DNA of 10,732 nucleotides from Caldilineaceae bacterium (GTDB lineage Bacteria > Chloroflexota > Anaerolineae > Caldilineales > Caldilineaceae): NCBI GenBank assembly GCA_024643705.1, contig JAHEML010000054.1, forward strand, positions 1-10,732. Reading direction: 5' to 3'. Each line of letters begins with the position of its first letter. Position 1 is the stretch's first letter. The notes under the pieces were generated by a model. It had not been told where the DNA came from. It was given only the letters and a program-made list of their open reading frames with translations, and searched no databases. The translations under genes were made by a program, and so were the position numbers. Positions 8,962-10,732 of the stretch are shown in pieces.

Positions 8962-10182
8962 GTGTCTCTTGACGACTTTCAGCCCGCCGAGCGGGTACGC
9001 TCTTTTGGAACCACCGTCTTTGCCGAGTTTACGGCCTTGGCTATCAAGCACAACGCAGTCAATCTGGGGCAGGGTTTCCCCGATTTCCCTGCACCCGATT
9101 TTGTGATCGAAGCGGCGCGCACGGCTCTAGCATCGGGCCATAACCAATATGCCCGCAGCGCAGGCCACCCCCGGCTGGTTAATGCGATTGCCACAGTCTA
9201 CAGCCCCCTCTTCCACCTGGAGTTGGACCCGCTGAGCGAAGTTGTTGTCACCACTGGCGCGACGGAAGGCATCTTTGCCACCATGCAGGGGTTGGTGAAT
9301 CCCGGTGATGAGGTGATCCTCATCGAACCCTTCTACGATAGCTATCCGGCGGCAGTGCTCATGGCGGGCGGCACGCCAGTCTATGTGCCACTGCGACCGG
9401 CCGCGGGCGCTACCAGCGCGGCTCAGTGGTCGCTGGACATGGACGAGCTTGAATCTGCCATCACCCCTCGCACCCGGTTACTGGTGATCAATACTCCCAA
9501 CAACCCCGCGGGCAAAGTCTTTACCCGCGCCGAATTGGAGAGTGTCGCCGCATTGGTGCAAGCACACAATCTAGTGGTTCTCAGTGACGAAGTCTACGAG
9601 TGGATGACCTACGATGATGCACCTCATATACGCCTGGCCACACTACCCGGCATGTGGGAACGCACCATCACCCTGGGCAGCGCGGGCAAGACATTTTCCG
9701 TCACCGGCTGGAAAATCGGTTGGGCCATCGCCCCACGCCATTTGGCCCACGCGGTGCTGATGGCCCACCAGTGGATCCCCTTTGCCGTGACGACCCCTCT
9801 GCAAGAAGCCGTTGGAGCGGCCTTCGAGCAGGTGGAGGAACGGGGCTATTTTGCCGAACTAGGCGCGATGTACGCCTCCAAACGGGACAAATTGGCTGGA
9901 GCCTTAGCCGATGTGGGATTGACGCCGATGATTCCCCAGGGGTCATACTTCATTCTCGTGGACACGGCCCACCTGGATGCGCCCACACCCACCGCTGACC
10001 CGCGGGATGTGCAGATATGCCGTTGGCTGACACGGGAGATCGGCGTGGCGGCCATCCCACCGTCCGCCTTCTACAGCCTGGATCACAAAGTGCTGGCAGC
10101 GAATGTGGCACGCTTCTGCTTCTGCAAAACCGATTCTGTGTTGGAGGCTGCGGCCCAACGCTTACGGCAAAATTTTGGATAA
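8962..10182 (+). CDS. PLP-dependent aminotransferase, class I/II (kynurenine/methionine aminotransferase-like)
   Basis: This 406-residue protein is a fold type I aminotransferase, which moves an amino group between an amino acid and a 2-oxo acid using pyridoxal phosphate. The N-terminal NLGQGFPDFPAP (34-45) is characteristic of the kynurenine-oxoglutarate transaminase / YbdL methionine aminotransferase group. Catalytic residues are visible: N181 in NTPNNPAGK, D209 and Y212 in SDEVYEW, Schiff-base lysine K243 in SAGKTFSVTGWK, and carboxylate-binding R384 in ARFCFCKTD. Length is normal for the family. The GTG at 8962 is chosen because GAGGA (8948-8952) lies 9 nt upstream and similarity begins there; an in-frame TTG at 8872 would add unrelated residues and overlap the promoter. 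It stands alone between tRNA-Arg and a fold-back repeat, so neighbours do not reveal the substrate (aromatic amino acid, methionine or glutamine are all possible). Confidence 0.93.
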   Translation: MSLDDFQPAERVRSFGTTVFAEFTALAIKHNAVNLGQGFPDFPAPDFVIEAARTALASGHNQYARSAGHPRLVNAIATVYSPLFHLELDPLSEVVVTTGATEGIFATMQGLVNPGDEVILIEPFYDSYPAAVLMAGGTPVYVPLRPAAGATSAAQWSLDMDELESAITPRTRLLVINTPNNPAGKVFTRAELESVAALVQAHNLVVLSDEVYEWMTYDDAPHIRLATLPGMWERTITLGSAGKTFSVTGWKIGWAIAPRHLAHAVLMAHQWIPFAVTTPLQEAVGAAFEQVEERGYFAELGAMYASKRDKLAGALADVGLTPMIPQGSYFILVDTAHLDAPTPTADPRDVQICRWLTREIGVAAIPPSAFYSLDHKVLAANVARFCFCKTDSVLEAAAQRLRQNFG

Positions 10183-10196
10183 GAGAAGAATGGAGC

Positions 10197-10303
10197 GCAG
10201 ACAAGGCGGATAGTAACGGATAAGAATGTGAGGTCAATCCGTCAATTCTGAAATCTGCGTCCGCGTTTTTGCCGTCTGATCCGCATGTATCCGCCTAATC
10301 AGC
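10197..10303. repeat. Imperfect fold-back repeat with GCGGATA-type motifs
   Basis: Arms 10197-10225 and 10275-10303 match at 21 of 29 positions when one is reverse-complemented. They share AGGCGGATA, CGGAT and AGA in the same order and spacing. The region between contains further ATCCG / ATCTGCG-like words. It lies just after the aminotransferase stop and could act as a transcription end or be one copy of a dispersed intergenic repeat. Confidence 0.6.
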
Positions 10304-10350
10304 GTTCGAAAAAGTCTCGTAGCAGGCATAAACTTTTCGAGGATACTGAT

Positions 10351-10732
10351 GTGGATAAAGACAAATTGAAAGTGCCGGTCGGATTTTTATTCGAAGGACA
10401 ATTGCAGCATCTACTGCTTTTGGCCTGCTTAGTTCCAGGCGCTATCTATTTAGCACTTCCTGCTCTGGATGGCTCGTCATGGCTTGGAATCCCTGACCAA
10501 ACATGGTTTTATGTCTCAATCATTCTAGCTATTGTCCATCAAATTGTTGGCTGGTTTGTCTTCAGATTTCAACTCGTTTTTTCTCTATTCTCTCGTCTCT
10601 TTGGGAAATACGATATGTTTGCCTGGGGAGTTATCTTTTTCCCATTGATGTTGTTGCGCCCTATTTTAATGTTAGGATTAGGGGTAGCCGATTCAGATTC
10701 ACTTGAATCCGATAGGGTTATTCAAATTATCG
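10351..10732 (+). CDS. Polytopic membrane protein, 3' end missing
   Basis: The frame is open from GTG 10351 to the right edge (127 residues seen). GAGGA at 10339-10343, 7 nt upstream, supports this start; an overlapping ATG at 10349 is in another frame. Three hydrophobic segments are visible: about 19-38, 52-71 and 90-112, with short charged loops (SRLFGKYD at 81-88, DSDSLESDR at 114-122). Aromatic and Leu content is high. Base composition is about 41% G+C by hand count, well below its neighbours. I do not recognise the family with confidence. The N-terminal layout faintly resembles membrane methyltransferases of the isoprenylcysteine carboxyl methyltransferase type, whose diagnostic C-terminal part would lie outside the window. 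The gene call is moderately firm; the function is unknown. Confidence 0.65.
   Translation, partial: MDKDKLKVPVGFLFEGQLQHLLLLACLVPGAIYLALPALDGSSWLGIPDQTWFYVSIILAIVHQIVGWFVFRFQLVFSLFSRLFGKYDMFAWGVIFFPLMLLRPILMLGLGVADSDSLESDRVIQII

Noticed and set aside
10305..10332. Possible promoter TTCGAA-16-CATAAA before the membrane protein gene
   Set aside because: Both hexamers are poor matches and part of the region overlaps an A-rich inverted repeat, so support is too weak to annotate.
10503..10706. 67-codon frame inside the partial membrane protein
   Set aside because: It is out of frame with the longer open frame that has a ribosome site and coherent transmembrane segments.

Overview
The window looks like a stretch of bacterial chromosome, about 58-60% G+C where sampled, with dense genes and short intergenic gaps. 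The gene types (a caspase-like protease fused to a hydrolase, a MarR-controlled ABC exporter pair, a kynurenine/methionine-type aminotransferase) and the fold-back intergenic repeats remind me of Chloroflexota (Anaerolineae/Caldilineae-like). That assignment is an impression: there is no rRNA or phylogenetic marker here to prove it.

Left part (1-3723, + strand): the window opens inside a very large gene. It has the C-terminal part of a caspase-like (peptidase C14) domain, a long beta-rich middle and a complete-looking C-terminal alpha/beta hydrolase. Its stop codon overlaps the start of a MoaB/MogA-family molybdenum cofactor gene (ATGA overlap), so the two are almost certainly co-transcribed. 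The genes then meet the exporter operon tail to tail. That junction (3722-3827) is a large fold-back built from 8-bp units, with a 20-bp hairpin at its centre that probably terminates transcription from both sides.

Middle part (3820-8448, - strand): a three-gene operon reads right to left as marR, ABC exporter half A, ABC exporter half B. The two ABC halves carry complementary degenerate motifs. Half A has Asp for the catalytic Glu and Gln for the switch His, while half B has LSQGQ for LSGGQ. This is the hallmark of a heterodimeric exporter with one consensus and one degenerate ATP site. The marR promoter has a -35 hexamer at the centre of a perfect 16-bp palindrome and a -10 placed so close to the ATG that the transcript should be leaderless. 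This suggests autoregulation of the whole operon, presumably relieved by a compound that the exporter removes.

Right part (8554-10732): a tRNA-Arg(CCG) on the - strand has its own promoter and an intrinsic terminator. It is followed on the + strand by a promoter and a GTG-started PLP-dependent aminotransferase of the kynurenine/methionine aminotransferase group. Beyond it lies a second fold-back repeat of a different type, then the start of an A+T-rich (about 41% G+C) membrane protein gene that runs off the right edge.

No CRISPR array, insertion sequence, transposase or phage gene was seen. The most unusual items are the caspase-hydrolase fusion coupled to moaB, and the 8-bp-periodic fold-back.
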